The notes below the pieces were generated by a model that did no database searches, was not told the DNA's origin, and saw only the letters and a program-made list of their open reading frames with translations. From NCBI RefSeq assembly GCF_004799285.1, contig NZ_SSND01000005.1:62001-126000 (forward strand): 64,000 nt of DNA, given 5' to 3'. This document shows, one piece after another, positions 41,672-49,924 of the stretch. Source of the stretch: Aliigemmobacter aestuarii (GTDB taxonomy: Bacteria > Pseudomonadota > Alphaproteobacteria > Rhodobacterales > Rhodobacteraceae). Both the position numbers and the translations under genes were made by a program. The first letter of the stretch is position 1; each line of letters starts with the position of its first letter.

Positions 41672-42894
41672 GGCGCCATCGCCAGACCCGGATCGCGCCC
41701 GGCGACCAGATCCGCCACGATGCGCGCCGTCACGGGCGCCAGCGTCAGGCCGATATGGCCGTGGCCATAGGCATGGATCACATCCGCCCCCGCCCGGCTT
41801 GGGCCGATCACCGGCACGCTGTCGGGCATCGAGGGGCGGAAACCCATCCAGTGGCGCGCGGGCGGTCCCAGATCGGGAAAGATCGCCTTTACGCCCTCGA
41901 CAAGCCGGGCGATGCGATGGGGCGAGGGCGGTGCGGTCAGCCCGCCCAGTTCAACCGTGCCCGCCGCGCGCAACCGCCCTGTCATCGGGCAAAGGTAGAA
42001 CCCGCGCGAGGTCGGGCAGCAGGGGCGGTTCAGCCGCGGCGCATCCATGTCCCATTCGACGTGATAGCCGCGTTCGGTATCCAGCGGCACGCGGTCGCCC
42101 GCCTGCCGCGCCAGCGCGCGCGAATGGGCCCCGGCGGCCAGGACCACGCGGCGCGCCTCGACCCGCAGGCCCGGCCCGGTCAGAAAGATGCCCCCCGCCT
42201 GCCGTGCCAGCCCGTTGACGCGGTGGGGCAGGTGCGTAACGCCCGCCGCCGCGCAGGCCGAGGCCATCCGCCCCATCATCCGCCCCGGATCGGTCAGGAA
42301 GACCGCCCCCGGAAAGAAGGCCCCGCCCCACGCGACCGGGGGCAGGTTCGGCTCCATCGCGGCAAGTTCGGCCGGGCCGATCAGGTCGACGGTGATGCCG
42401 TGGCTGCGGCGAAAGGCCATGTCGGCCTCGGCCGCGCGGCGGGCGGCCGCGGTTTCATAGACGTAAAGGCAGCCCCGCTGTTGCAGGATGTCGGCGCCCC
42501 CGATTCCGGCGGCGAGCTCCTGCCAGAGGGGCGTTGCATCGGCCAGAAGCGCCGCGATCGCCGCCGCGTTCCTGCGCGCCGCCCCCGGCAGGGATTGCCG
42601 CGCAAAGCGCAGCAGCCACGGCGCCAGCGTGGGCAAGGCCGCGCGGCGGATCGCCAGCGGCGAATTGCGGTCGAACAGCAGCGACGGCAGGTTCTTCAAG
42701 ACGTCGGGTGTGCCGACCGGCATCACCGCGTAATCCGCGATCGTGCCGGCATTGCCGTATGATGCGCCCGATCCCGGTGGTTCGGGGTCGATCAGCAGCA
42801 CCTCATGCCCGTCGGCGGCCAGACGCAGCGCGCAGGCCATGCCGACCACACCCGCGCCGATCACCGCGATTTCGGTGGAAAGACGTTCTGTCAT
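41650..42894 (-). CDS. FAD-dependent D-amino acid dehydrogenase/amine oxidase (DadA-like)
   Basis: A 414-aa DAO-family flavoprotein. The N-terminal FAD dinucleotide fold is IAVIGAGVVGMACALRLAADGHEVLLID, followed by the family pattern ASYGNAGTIADYAVMP found in DadA. The C-terminal GFRPSMPDSVPVIGPS and YGHGHIGLTLAP also fit. Electrons pass to the quinone pool or oxygen. It ends the minus-strand operon running from 49777; with a gamma-glutamyl ligase, alcohol and aldehyde dehydrogenases upstream, it could oxidise glycine or another released amino acid. Its 3' end overlaps the MaoC-Pta gene by 22 bp. Confidence 0.87.
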   Translation of the reverse strand: MTERLSTEIAVIGAGVVGMACALRLAADGHEVLLIDPEPPGSGASYGNAGTIADYAVMPVGTPDVLKNLPSLLFDRNSPLAIRRAALPTLAPWLLRFARQSLPGAARRNAAAIAALLADATPLWQELAAGIGGADILQQRGCLYVYETAAARRAAEADMAFRRSHGITVDLIGPAELAAMEPNLPPVAWGGAFFPGAVFLTDPGRMMGRMASACAAAGVTHLPHRVNGLARQAGGIFLTGPGLRVEARRVVLAAGAHSRALARQAGDRVPLDTERGYHVEWDMDAPRLNRPCCPTSRGFYLCPMTGRLRAAGTVELGGLTAPPSPHRIARLVEGVKAIFPDLGPPARHWMGFRPSMPDSVPVIGPSRAGADVIHAYGHGHIGLTLAPVTARIVADLVAGRDPGLAMAPYLPARF

Positions 42895-42950
42895 CGCCCT
42901 GTCAGTCCGTGGTGCCCGGCGGGTTCATCCGGCCCGCCGGGCGGCTGTCA

Positions 42951-44114
42951 TCACATGCAGGCCTCGAACAGCGCGCGGGTGTTTTCGCGCGTCATGGCCA
43001 CAGGGTTCCCGCCGCAGGACGGGTCTTCCAGCGCCATGTCGGTCAGTTCGTCCAGCCGGTCGCGTTGCACCCCCATCGCCGTCAGGTTCTCCGGGATGGC
43101 GAGGCGCGCGCGCAGGGCCATGATCGCGGCGCGGAACCCGTCGAACCCGCCCGCGATGCCCAGATAGGCGGCGGCGGCCTTGATGCGGTCCTCGATCGCG
43201 GCGCGGTTGAAATCCAGCACCATCGGCATCACCACGGCGTTCGTCGTGCCGTGGTGGGTGTTGTAGACCGCGCCCACCGGATGCGAGAGCGAGTGGATCG
43301 CCCCCAGCCCCTTCTGGAACGCGACAGCCCCCATCGCCGCCGCGCTCATCATGTGGGCGCGGGCGTCAAGGTCGTTCGGGTTGTCGTAGACCTTCGGCAG
43401 GTTCTCGAACACCAGCCGCATCCCTTCCAGAGCGATGCCCTGGCTCATCGGGTGGTAATGCGGGCTGCAATACGCCTCGAGGCAATGGGCCAGCGCATCC
43501 ATGCCCGTGCCTGCGGTGATGAAACGCGGCATTCCCACGGTCAGCGCCGGATCGCAGATCGTGACCACGGGCATCAGCCTGGGATGGAAGATGATCTTCT
43601 TCTTGTGGGTCGCGCTGTTGGTCAGCACACCGGCCCGGCCCACTTCGGAGCCGGTTCCGGCGGTTGTGGGCACGGCGATGACGGGGGCGATCTTGTCGGC
43701 ATCGGCACGGGTGTACCAGTCGTCCACATCCTCCAGGTCCCAGACCGAAAGATCCTCGCGCTGGCCGGCCATCAGGGCAATCATCTTGCCCAGATCCAGC
43801 GCCGAACCGCCACCGAAGGCCACCACCCCGTCATGCCCGCCCGCGCGATAGACGCTGATGCCGGCGGCCATGTTGCCCTCGTGCGGGTTCGGGTCGACAT
43901 CGCTGAACACGGCGCGGCCAAGGCCCGCGGCGTCAAGCACATTCAGCGCGCCCGCGGTGATCGGCAGGGCGGCAAGCGCGCGGTCGGTCACCAGCAGGGG
44001 GCGGCTGATGCCTGCGGCCTTGCAGTGATCGGCCAGTTCGGCAATCCGGCCCACGCCGAATTTGATCGCGGTCGGGTATGACCAGTTGCGATTGGGCACA
44101 TTGTGCGCGGTCAT
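42951..44114 (-). CDS. Iron-containing alcohol dehydrogenase
   Basis: A 387-aa group III Fe-dependent ADH. The NAD-binding loop is AFGGGSALDLGKM, preceded by DVDPNPHE. Metal-ligand patterns are TGMDALAHCLEAYCS and IHSLSHPVGAVYNTHHGTTNA, which carry the His residues. It sits 4 bp downstream of the aldehyde dehydrogenase, so the pair can oxidise an alcohol stepwise to a carboxylate. In this operon the alcohol may be a gamma-glutamylated amino-alcohol. Confidence 0.9.
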   Translation of the reverse strand: MTAHNVPNRNWSYPTAIKFGVGRIAELADHCKAAGISRPLLVTDRALAALPITAGALNVLDAAGLGRAVFSDVDPNPHEGNMAAGISVYRAGGHDGVVAFGGGSALDLGKMIALMAGQREDLSVWDLEDVDDWYTRADADKIAPVIAVPTTAGTGSEVGRAGVLTNSATHKKKIIFHPRLMPVVTICDPALTVGMPRFITAGTGMDALAHCLEAYCSPHYHPMSQGIALEGMRLVFENLPKVYDNPNDLDARAHMMSAAAMGAVAFQKGLGAIHSLSHPVGAVYNTHHGTTNAVVMPMVLDFNRAAIEDRIKAAAAYLGIAGGFDGFRAAIMALRARLAIPENLTAMGVQRDRLDELTDMALEDPSCGGNPVAMTRENTRALFEACM

Positions 44115-44118
44115 GGTG

Positions 44119-45498
44119 TCAGACTTTCTTGAGGTGATAGGATTTCGGGCGCGTCAGGCTGAGGAAACCGAGATAGGACAGCGAGGTGCCCCGCCCGGTA
44201 TCCTTGCATCCCGTCCAGCACAGTGCCGGGTCAAGGTAATCGGCCCGGTTCATGAAGATCGTGCCGGTTTCGATCTGCGCGCCGATGGCGGCGGCCGTGT
44301 CATAGTCCTGCGTCCAGATCGAGGCGGTCAGGCCGTAGGGGCTGTCGTTCATCAACGCGATGGCCTCGGCGTCGTCTTTGACTTTCATGATCCCCACCAC
44401 CGGGCCGAAGGATTCCTCCATCATCACCCGCATCTTGTGGTTGACGTTGGTCAAGATCTGCGGCGCGAGATAGGCGCCGCCATCATTGGCGGGGAAATGC
44501 GACGGGTCGATCATCGGTTTCGCCCCCATCGCCACCGCTTCGGCGATCTGGTCGCGCACCACCTTGGCGAAACGGGCATTGGCCATCGGGCCGATGGTGG
44601 TGGCCGCATCGAAGGGGTTGCCCAAGGTCAGGCCCTTGACCCATGCCACCGCCTTTTCCACGAAGGCATCATACAGGCTTTCGTGCACATAGATCCGTTC
44701 GATCCCGCAGCAGCACTGGCCGGCGTTATACATCGCGCCGTCCATCAGCGTATCGACCGCCGCATCCAGATTTGCGTCGGCGCGGACATAGCCGGGGTCC
44801 TTGCCGCCCAGTTCCAGGCCAAGGCCGGTGAAGGTGCCCGCCGCCGCGCGTTCGATCGCGGCGCCACCGCCGACCGAACCGGTGAAATTCACGAAACCGA
44901 AGGACTTGGCGCCGATCAGGTGTTCGGTCGTGGCATGGTCCAGCACGACGTTCTGGAATACATCCTGAGGCACGCCGCCCGCGTGGAACGCCTCGGCCAG
45001 CCGTTCGCCCACCAGAAGCGTCTGGCTTGCGTGCTTCAGGATCACCGTGTTTCCGGCGATCAGCGCGGGCACAAGCGTGTTGATCGTGGTGAGGTAGGGG
45101 TAGTTCCAGGGGGCGACGATGAAGACAACGCCCACGGGTTCGCGCGCCAGATAGCGGCGGAAGGCGTTCGAATCCTCGATCACCTTGGGCGCCAGGCTTT
45201 CGGCGGCGATTTCCGACATGTAGTCGGTCCGGGCGTTCACGCCGCCGTATTCCCCGCCAAAGCGCGTCGGGCGGCCCATCTGCCAGGCCAGTTCCTCCAC
45301 CACCACATCCTTCATGTCGTTCAGGATCTTCACACCCGCCTTCACCAGCGCGATGCGTTCCTCCAGGGGGCGCGCGGCCCAGCCTTTCTGCGCGGCCTTG
45401 GCCCGTGCCACGGCGGCCTCGGCCGCATCGCGCGAAAGGGGCATCCGTTCGGCATAGACCCGGCCATCGACCGGGGAAATCAGTTGGATCGGTTTCAT
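44119..45498 (-). CDS. NAD(P)-dependent aldehyde dehydrogenase
   Basis: A 459-aa ALDH. Cofactor and catalytic parts visible are PWNYPYLTTINTLVPALIAGN, the general base Glu in LGLELGGKDPGYV, and the nucleophilic Cys in YNAGQCCCGIERIYV (three consecutive cysteines, the usual catalytic position among them). ESFGPVVGIMKV near 370 is typical. The predicted class is semialdehyde or betaine-aldehyde-like. It lies between the GS-like ligase and the Fe-ADH in one operon. A hairpin sits in the 57-bp gap to the upstream gene. Confidence 0.92.
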   Translation of the reverse strand: MKPIQLISPVDGRVYAERMPLSRDAAEAAVARAKAAQKGWAARPLEERIALVKAGVKILNDMKDVVVEELAWQMGRPTRFGGEYGGVNARTDYMSEIAAESLAPKVIEDSNAFRRYLAREPVGVVFIVAPWNYPYLTTINTLVPALIAGNTVILKHASQTLLVGERLAEAFHAGGVPQDVFQNVVLDHATTEHLIGAKSFGFVNFTGSVGGGAAIERAAAGTFTGLGLELGGKDPGYVRADANLDAAVDTLMDGAMYNAGQCCCGIERIYVHESLYDAFVEKAVAWVKGLTLGNPFDAATTIGPMANARFAKVVRDQIAEAVAMGAKPMIDPSHFPANDGGAYLAPQILTNVNHKMRVMMEESFGPVVGIMKVKDDAEAIALMNDSPYGLTASIWTQDYDTAAAIGAQIETGTIFMNRADYLDPALCWTGCKDTGRGTSLSYLGFLSLTRPKSYHLKKV

Positions 45499-45516
45499 CT
45501 TCTGTCGTCCTCATCT

Positions 45517-45532
45517 GCGCGGCGAGCCGCGC
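45517..45532. other. GC hairpin between the ligase and aldehyde dehydrogenase genes
   Basis: GCGCGGC-GA-GCCGCGC is a perfect 7-bp dyad in the 57-bp intercistronic gap on the minus-strand transcript. There is no T-run after it, so it is more likely an RNA-processing or stabilising stem than a terminator. Confidence 0.45.
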
Positions 45533-45555
45533 GGTCATGTCCTGTCGCCGTGGCC

Positions 45556-46920
45556 TCAGGCCCGGTCGAATCCGCGCGCAACTTCCCAGTCGGTCACGAC
45601 GCGGAAATACTCTGCCAGTTCCCATTGCGCGGCATGGTGATAGTGGTCGATCACGTCATCCCCGAACGAGGTCCGGAGGAAGGCGGATGTCCGCAGTGTT
45701 TCTGCCGCGGCCACCAGCGTTTTCGGCACTTCGCGCACCTCGCCCGCCTGATAGATATCGCCCGCGGTTTCGGGCTCCAGTTCCATCTTCTTCTCGATCC
45801 CGTCAAGCCCTGCCGCCAGAAGCGCCGCACAGGCCAGGTAGGGGTTCAGGTCGGCCCCGCCGATGCGGCATTCCACGCGCACGGCCTTTGTCCCCTCGCC
45901 GCAGACGCGGAAACCGGCTGTGCGGTTGTCGCAGGACCAGACCGCCTTGGTGGGCGCGAACATGCCCACGACAAAGCGCTTGTAGCTGTTCACGTTCGGC
46001 GCAAGGAAAAAGGCGATATCGGAGGCATGGGCCAGCTGGCCTGCAAGGAAATGGCACATCAGGTCAGACATGCCATGCGGCTTGTCTGGGTCGAAGAAGG
46101 CGGGGGCGCCGTTCGACCAGAGCGACTGATGCACATGGCTGGACGATCCGGCGCGGCGGTGGTCGTATTTCGCCATGAAGGTGGCCGATACCCCGTGCTT
46201 CGCGGCGATCTGCTTGACCCCCAGCTTGATGATCGAATGCATGTCGGCGGTGTCCATCGCATCCGAATACTTCGCGTTCACCTCTTCCTGTCCGGCGTCG
46301 GCCTCGCCCTTGGAACATTCGATCGGGATGCCCGCGCCCCACAGGCCGTTTCGGATGTCGCGCATCACCGGTTCGTCCCGGCTGGTGCCGAAGATGGAAT
46401 AGTCCACGTTGTGCCGGGCCACGGCCGTCATCTGGCGATAGCCGGTGTCGAACAGATGGGCATAGCTTTCCTCGAACAGGAAGAATTCCAGTTCGGTCGC
46501 CATCATCGCATCGAAACCCATGGCCTTGGCGCGTTCGATCTGGCGTTGCAGCATCGTGCGCGGCGCGTGGGGCACAAGGTCATGCGTGTGGTGATCCAGC
46601 ACGTCGCACATCACCAGCGCGGTGCCCGGCACCCATGGCAGGCGGCGGAGCGTGGAAAGATCGGGGCGCATGATGTAATCGCCATAACCCGCCTTCCAGC
46701 TTGAGGCCTTGTAGCCCGGCACGGTGATCATCTCCATGTCGGTGGCCAGAAGGTAGTTGCAGCAGTGGGTTTCTTCCCACGCGCTGTCCAGAAAATGCTG
46801 CGCGACAAAGCGCTTGCCCATCAGGCGGCCCTGCATGTCGACGATGCAGGCGGCAACGGTATCGATTTCGCCCGCGGCAACGGCGGCCTTCAGGCTTTCA
46901 AGGGTCAGGTTTGCAGGCAT
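45556..46920 (-). CDS. Glutamine synthetase-family gamma-glutamyl ligase
   Basis: A 454-aa GS-fold enzyme. It shows the N-terminal IVDMQGRLMGKRF and the barrel motifs ATELEFFLFEES, HHRRAGSSSHVHQSLW (read YDHRRAGSSSHVHQS), NSYKRFVVG and RVECRIGGADLNPYLA. MGKRF in place of the SNGIGRGK type and a different His loop make it a separate subgroup from the ligase at 21845. It is probably not GlnA but an enzyme that gamma-glutamylates an amine. The downstream aldehyde and alcohol dehydrogenases plus the N-formylglutamate-amidohydrolase-like gene suggest an amino-alcohol such as ethanolamine; this is inference. Confidence 0.87.
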   Translation of the reverse strand: MPANLTLESLKAAVAAGEIDTVAACIVDMQGRLMGKRFVAQHFLDSAWEETHCCNYLLATDMEMITVPGYKASSWKAGYGDYIMRPDLSTLRRLPWVPGTALVMCDVLDHHTHDLVPHAPRTMLQRQIERAKAMGFDAMMATELEFFLFEESYAHLFDTGYRQMTAVARHNVDYSIFGTSRDEPVMRDIRNGLWGAGIPIECSKGEADAGQEEVNAKYSDAMDTADMHSIIKLGVKQIAAKHGVSATFMAKYDHRRAGSSSHVHQSLWSNGAPAFFDPDKPHGMSDLMCHFLAGQLAHASDIAFFLAPNVNSYKRFVVGMFAPTKAVWSCDNRTAGFRVCGEGTKAVRVECRIGGADLNPYLACAALLAAGLDGIEKKMELEPETAGDIYQAGEVREVPKTLVAAAETLRTSAFLRTSFGDDVIDHYHHAAQWELAEYFRVVTDWEVARGFDRA

Positions 46921-46995
46921 GGTTCGCCTCTTTCGGTTGTCTTTCAGGGGTCCGGTCGGTCGGGGAAGCCCGGCAGCGCCTGCCGGGGCGGAATG

Positions 46996-47097
46996 TCAGC
47001 CGCGCGCCCCGGCGCCACCGAATTCCGGCTTGCGCGTCCAGAAGGTCAGGCCGTGGCCTGCGGTGGCTTCGGTCGGTCCGTCTTCCCTGAGTGTCAT
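46996..47097 (-). CDS. Candidate 33-residue small protein between dctM and the ligase gene
   Basis: ATG at 47097 preceded by AAGAGGAAACC, a good ribosome binding site, encodes MTLREDGPTEATAGHGLTFW followed by 13 more residues ending FGGAGARG, then TGA. It sits in the 210-bp gap of an otherwise compact operon. It has no signal peptide or TM segment. No family is recognised. The ribosome binding site and operon placement support translation; its small size means a chance ORF cannot be ruled out. Confidence 0.45.
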   Translation of the reverse strand: MTLREDGPTEATAGHGLTFWTRKPEFGGAGARG

Positions 47098-47130
47098 GGT
47101 TTCCTCTTGGTCATGTCCTTTGTTGCGGGG

Positions 47131-48474
47131 TCATTTTCCGTAGATTGTGTTGGGCAGCCACAGCGCGATCTGCGGGAAGGCCATCACCAGTGCCAGCGCC
47201 AGCGTCATCACCAGGACGAAGGGCAGGATCGACCGGTAGATGTCGATGATCGTGATCTCCTTCGGTGCCATCGCCCGCATCAGGAACAGGTTATAGCCGA
47301 AGGGTGGCGTCAGATAGGCGATCTGGCAGGTGATGGTATAAAGCACGCCGTACCAGATCAGCACATCGGCCTTGTCCATGCCAAGGTCCAGCACCCGGAC
47401 CAGCGGCACGTAAAGCGGCGCCACGATCACCAGCATGGCCGTGTCATCCAGGAACATGCCCATCACCAGATAGGACAGCTGCATCAGGATCAGGATTTCC
47501 CAGGGGCCAAGCCCGAGGTCGCCGACAAAGAAGCCCTCGATCGCCTTGACCGCGCCAAGGCCGTCGAACACCGCCCCGAAAGTCAGCGCGGCCAGGATGA
47601 TCCACATGAACATGCAGGAAATGGCCAGCGTCAGGCGGGTGCATTTCTCGAACACCTCACGGTTGAAGCGTCCCTTCAGGATGGCCGCGGCCACCGTCGT
47701 CAACGCCCCGATCACCGAGCTTTCGACAAGGCTGGTGTAGCCGTTCACGAAGGGCACCATCATCACGAAGAAGATGATGAAGGGCAGCGCCCCCGCGCGC
47801 AGCAGGCGCAGTTTTTCCGCCGTCGTGATCTCGGCGCGTTCCTCTTCGGAAAGGGCCGGACCCAGGGAGGGCGTGATCTTGCAGCGAAGCCAGATGTAGA
47901 GGACGAAAAGCGCCGCCATCATCAGCCCTGGAAACACCCCGGCCAGCCACAGCTGCCCGACCGGCTGGCGCGCGATCATCGCGTAAAGCACCAGCACGAC
48001 CGAGGGCGGGATCAGGATGCCCAAGGATGACCCGGCCTGGATCACGCCCGTGACCATGCGCTTGTCATAGCTGCGGCGCAGAAGTTCCGGCAGGGCGATG
48101 GTGGCCCCGATCGCCATGCCCGCGACCGAAAGCCCGTTCATCGCCGAGATCAGCACCATCAGAAGGATCGTGCCGATGGCAAGCCCGCCCGGTACCGGCC
48201 CGAACCAGACATGGAACATTCGATACAGGTCGTCGGCCAGCCGCGCCTCGGACATCACATAGCCCATGAAGACGAACATCGGCAGCGTCAGCAGCGGATA
48301 CCACTTCATCAGCTTCATGCCCGCCCCGAAGGCAAGGCCCTGCCCGCCGGTGCCCCAAAGCATCAGCGCGGCGACGACGCCGACAAAGCCGATCACGCCG
48401 AATACACGCTGGCCGGTCAGCATCATGACCAGCATCGACAGGAACATCACAAGGGCGATCATCTCATACGACAT
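47131..48474 (-). CDS. TRAP transporter large permease (DctM-like)
   Basis: A 447-aa polytopic protein from ATG 48474 (MSYEMIALVMFLSMLVMMLTG); an in-frame ATG 11 codons earlier overlaps dctQ. It has about 12 TM segments with the family hallmarks AMNGLSVAGMAIGATIALPELLRR and SLGILIPPSVVLVLYAMI, and a C-terminal TPPFGYNLFLM. It couples Na+ gradient to uptake of an organic acid or related solute delivered by a DctP binding protein. It adjoins dctQ, but no dctP gene is present in the operon. Confidence 0.93.
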   Translation of the reverse strand: MSYEMIALVMFLSMLVMMLTGQRVFGVIGFVGVVAALMLWGTGGQGLAFGAGMKLMKWYPLLTLPMFVFMGYVMSEARLADDLYRMFHVWFGPVPGGLAIGTILLMVLISAMNGLSVAGMAIGATIALPELLRRSYDKRMVTGVIQAGSSLGILIPPSVVLVLYAMIARQPVGQLWLAGVFPGLMMAALFVLYIWLRCKITPSLGPALSEEERAEITTAEKLRLLRAGALPFIIFFVMMVPFVNGYTSLVESSVIGALTTVAAAILKGRFNREVFEKCTRLTLAISCMFMWIILAALTFGAVFDGLGAVKAIEGFFVGDLGLGPWEILILMQLSYLVMGMFLDDTAMLVIVAPLYVPLVRVLDLGMDKADVLIWYGVLYTITCQIAYLTPPFGYNLFLMRAMAPKEITIIDIYRSILPFVLVMTLALALVMAFPQIALWLPNTIYGK

Positions 48475-48475
48475 G

Positions 48476-48982
48476 TCAGATCGCCTTTCCGCGCAGGGCT
48501 GCCACATCCTTGAAGAAGATCGACAGCGACTGCAGGATCATCAGGAACACGCCCAGGTTCATCACCGCCTTGATCGGCCACATGTAGGGCCGCCAGGGCG
48601 AGGGGCTGCGTTCGTTGTACTGGATCGAATACATCATGCTTTCGATCCCGCCATACAGCAGCACGCCAAGGAAGATGATGACGGCAAAGACGGTGAAGGC
48701 ATCGAACCAGCTGCGCCTGCGTTCGGTCCAGTTGCCGTAAAGCAGGTCCATCCGCACATGATCGCCGGTCTGCATCGAATAGGGACCGCCCAGCATGAAA
48801 TAGGCGATCATCACGAACTGTGCGGCCTCGAGCGGCCACATGCTGGGCGTCGAGCTGAGCTTGGACAGGGACGACCAGAGCAGGATCGCCATCAGCACAT
48901 ACAGCAGGTACATGGCGAACCGGCCGACGCGGTAATTGATCGCATCGACGATCCGGACAAACAGAACGATCGGGCGCGGCAT
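48476..48982 (-). CDS. TRAP transporter small permease (DctQ-like)
   Basis: A 168-aa protein with four predicted TM segments (FAMYLLYVLMAILLWSSL, FVMIAYFMLGGPYSM, FDAFTVFAVIIFLGVLLYGG, KAVMNLGVFLMILQSLSIFF). The pattern GGPYSMQTGDHVRMDLLYGNW fits DctQ. It starts after AAGGAGACCC and ends one base before the dctM start. The larger DctM partner follows, and the amidohydrolase gene is 9 bp upstream. Confidence 0.92.
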   Translation of the reverse strand: MPRPIVLFVRIVDAINYRVGRFAMYLLYVLMAILLWSSLSKLSSTPSMWPLEAAQFVMIAYFMLGGPYSMQTGDHVRMDLLYGNWTERRRSWFDAFTVFAVIIFLGVLLYGGIESMMYSIQYNERSPSPWRPYMWPIKAVMNLGVFLMILQSLSIFFKDVAALRGKAI

Positions 48983-48991
48983 CGGGTCTCC

Positions 48992-49777
48992 TTATCCTGC
49001 CTTCACCCTGAGGCTGATGCGGGCCAGCGCCTCGGTCAGCACGGGGGCAAGTATTTCGGCCATCGCCTCTTCGGCGGCGGGCGTGGCGATCAGGTCGTTG
49101 CGGATTTCCAGCATGACGTTCTGCAGCGCGTAGGGCGTGGCGTGCAGGCGCAGGCTGTGGGTCACGTCATCGGCGGCGGAATAGGGGGCGTTGAGTTCGG
49201 TCCGAAGCCCGGTGCGTTCGCGCGCCACCTCGACGACGGCGCGCGCCAGCGTCGGGTCGTGATCGTGGATCACGCCGAATTCCACGGCCCGTGGCTGGTC
49301 GAAGTAAACCGGCGTGAAGCTGTGGATCGTCACCATCACCGGCGCCAGGCCAAGCGCGATCCGCCCGGCGATGCAGCCATGCAGCGCATCATGGAACGGC
49401 AGATAGATCGCCTGCGTCCGCCGGTGGCGTTCCGCCGGGCCGATCGACTGGTTGCCGGGGATGTCATGCACCTCGGACCGGGCGGGCATGGCGCCGGCCA
49501 TGTCGGGCGCGCGGTTGCAGTCATAGACGAGCCGGCTGACCGGGGCATGGACCAGCACCGCATCAAGCCGCCGCATCAGTCCCCGCGCCAGTCCGAGCGC
49601 GCCGGGGTCCCAGGCGATATGGGCGTGGCGCTGCGCCTCTGTCAGGCCCAGATCGCCCCATGCGGCCGGAATGGTGTTCGAGGCATGTTCGCAGACCAGA
49701 ACGACACGGCCGCCCGCGCCCGCGTTCTCGACATGCGCCGGAAAAGGCCCGGCTGGCGTTTCCTGTGCCGCTGTCAT
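48992..49777 (-). CDS. N-formylglutamate amidohydrolase-family protein
   Basis: A 261-aa member of the FGase family. It shows VVLVCEHASNTIPAAWGDLGL, HIAWDPGALGLARGL, SRLVYDCNR and VTIHSFTPVYFDQPRAVEFGVIHDHDP. These His, Asp and Glu residues are typical metal ligands. True N-formylglutamate deformylase acts in histidine breakdown, but no hut genes are nearby. As first gene of the operon with the GS-like ligase, it could instead split a gamma-glutamyl or related amide at the end of the pathway; this is inference. It is divergent from the RpiR regulator. Confidence 0.85.
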   Translation of the reverse strand: MTAAQETPAGPFPAHVENAGAGGRVVLVCEHASNTIPAAWGDLGLTEAQRHAHIAWDPGALGLARGLMRRLDAVLVHAPVSRLVYDCNRAPDMAGAMPARSEVHDIPGNQSIGPAERHRRTQAIYLPFHDALHGCIAGRIALGLAPVMVTIHSFTPVYFDQPRAVEFGVIHDHDPTLARAVVEVARERTGLRTELNAPYSAADDVTHSLRLHATPYALQNVMLEIRNDLIATPAAEEAMAEILAPVLTEALARISLRVKAG

Positions 49778-49836
49778 GGCAGCGAGTCATCTCCCTGTAT
49801 GGGCGGAGCGTCCCAATCGGCTCTGCCTCTGTCAAC

Positions 49837-49874
49837 ATGTTTTCTTTCGCGCCCGATCTGTTACGATGTTTTCT
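49837..49874. promoter_or_regulatory. Direct repeat in the rpiR/amidohydrolase divergent promoter
   Basis: ATGTTTTCT occurs at 49837-49845 and again at 49866-49874, 29 bp apart (close to three helical turns), in a short AT-rich gap between divergent genes. It is a plausible binding site pair for the adjacent RpiR regulator. Confidence 0.5.
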
Positions 49875-49924
49875 GACCGATCCCGGGCCGGGTGCCTTTT
49901 CTGTTCGCATGTCAAGGAGAGCGC

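Noticed and set aside
44062-46704. An 880-codon plus-strand open frame
   Set aside because: Antisense shadow of the aldehyde dehydrogenase and glutamine-synthetase-like genes, with no recognisable domain.
48459-48839. A 126-codon minus-strand frame inside the TRAP permease genes
   Set aside because: It overlaps dctQ in another frame, and dctQ has the expected membrane topology and ribosome binding site.
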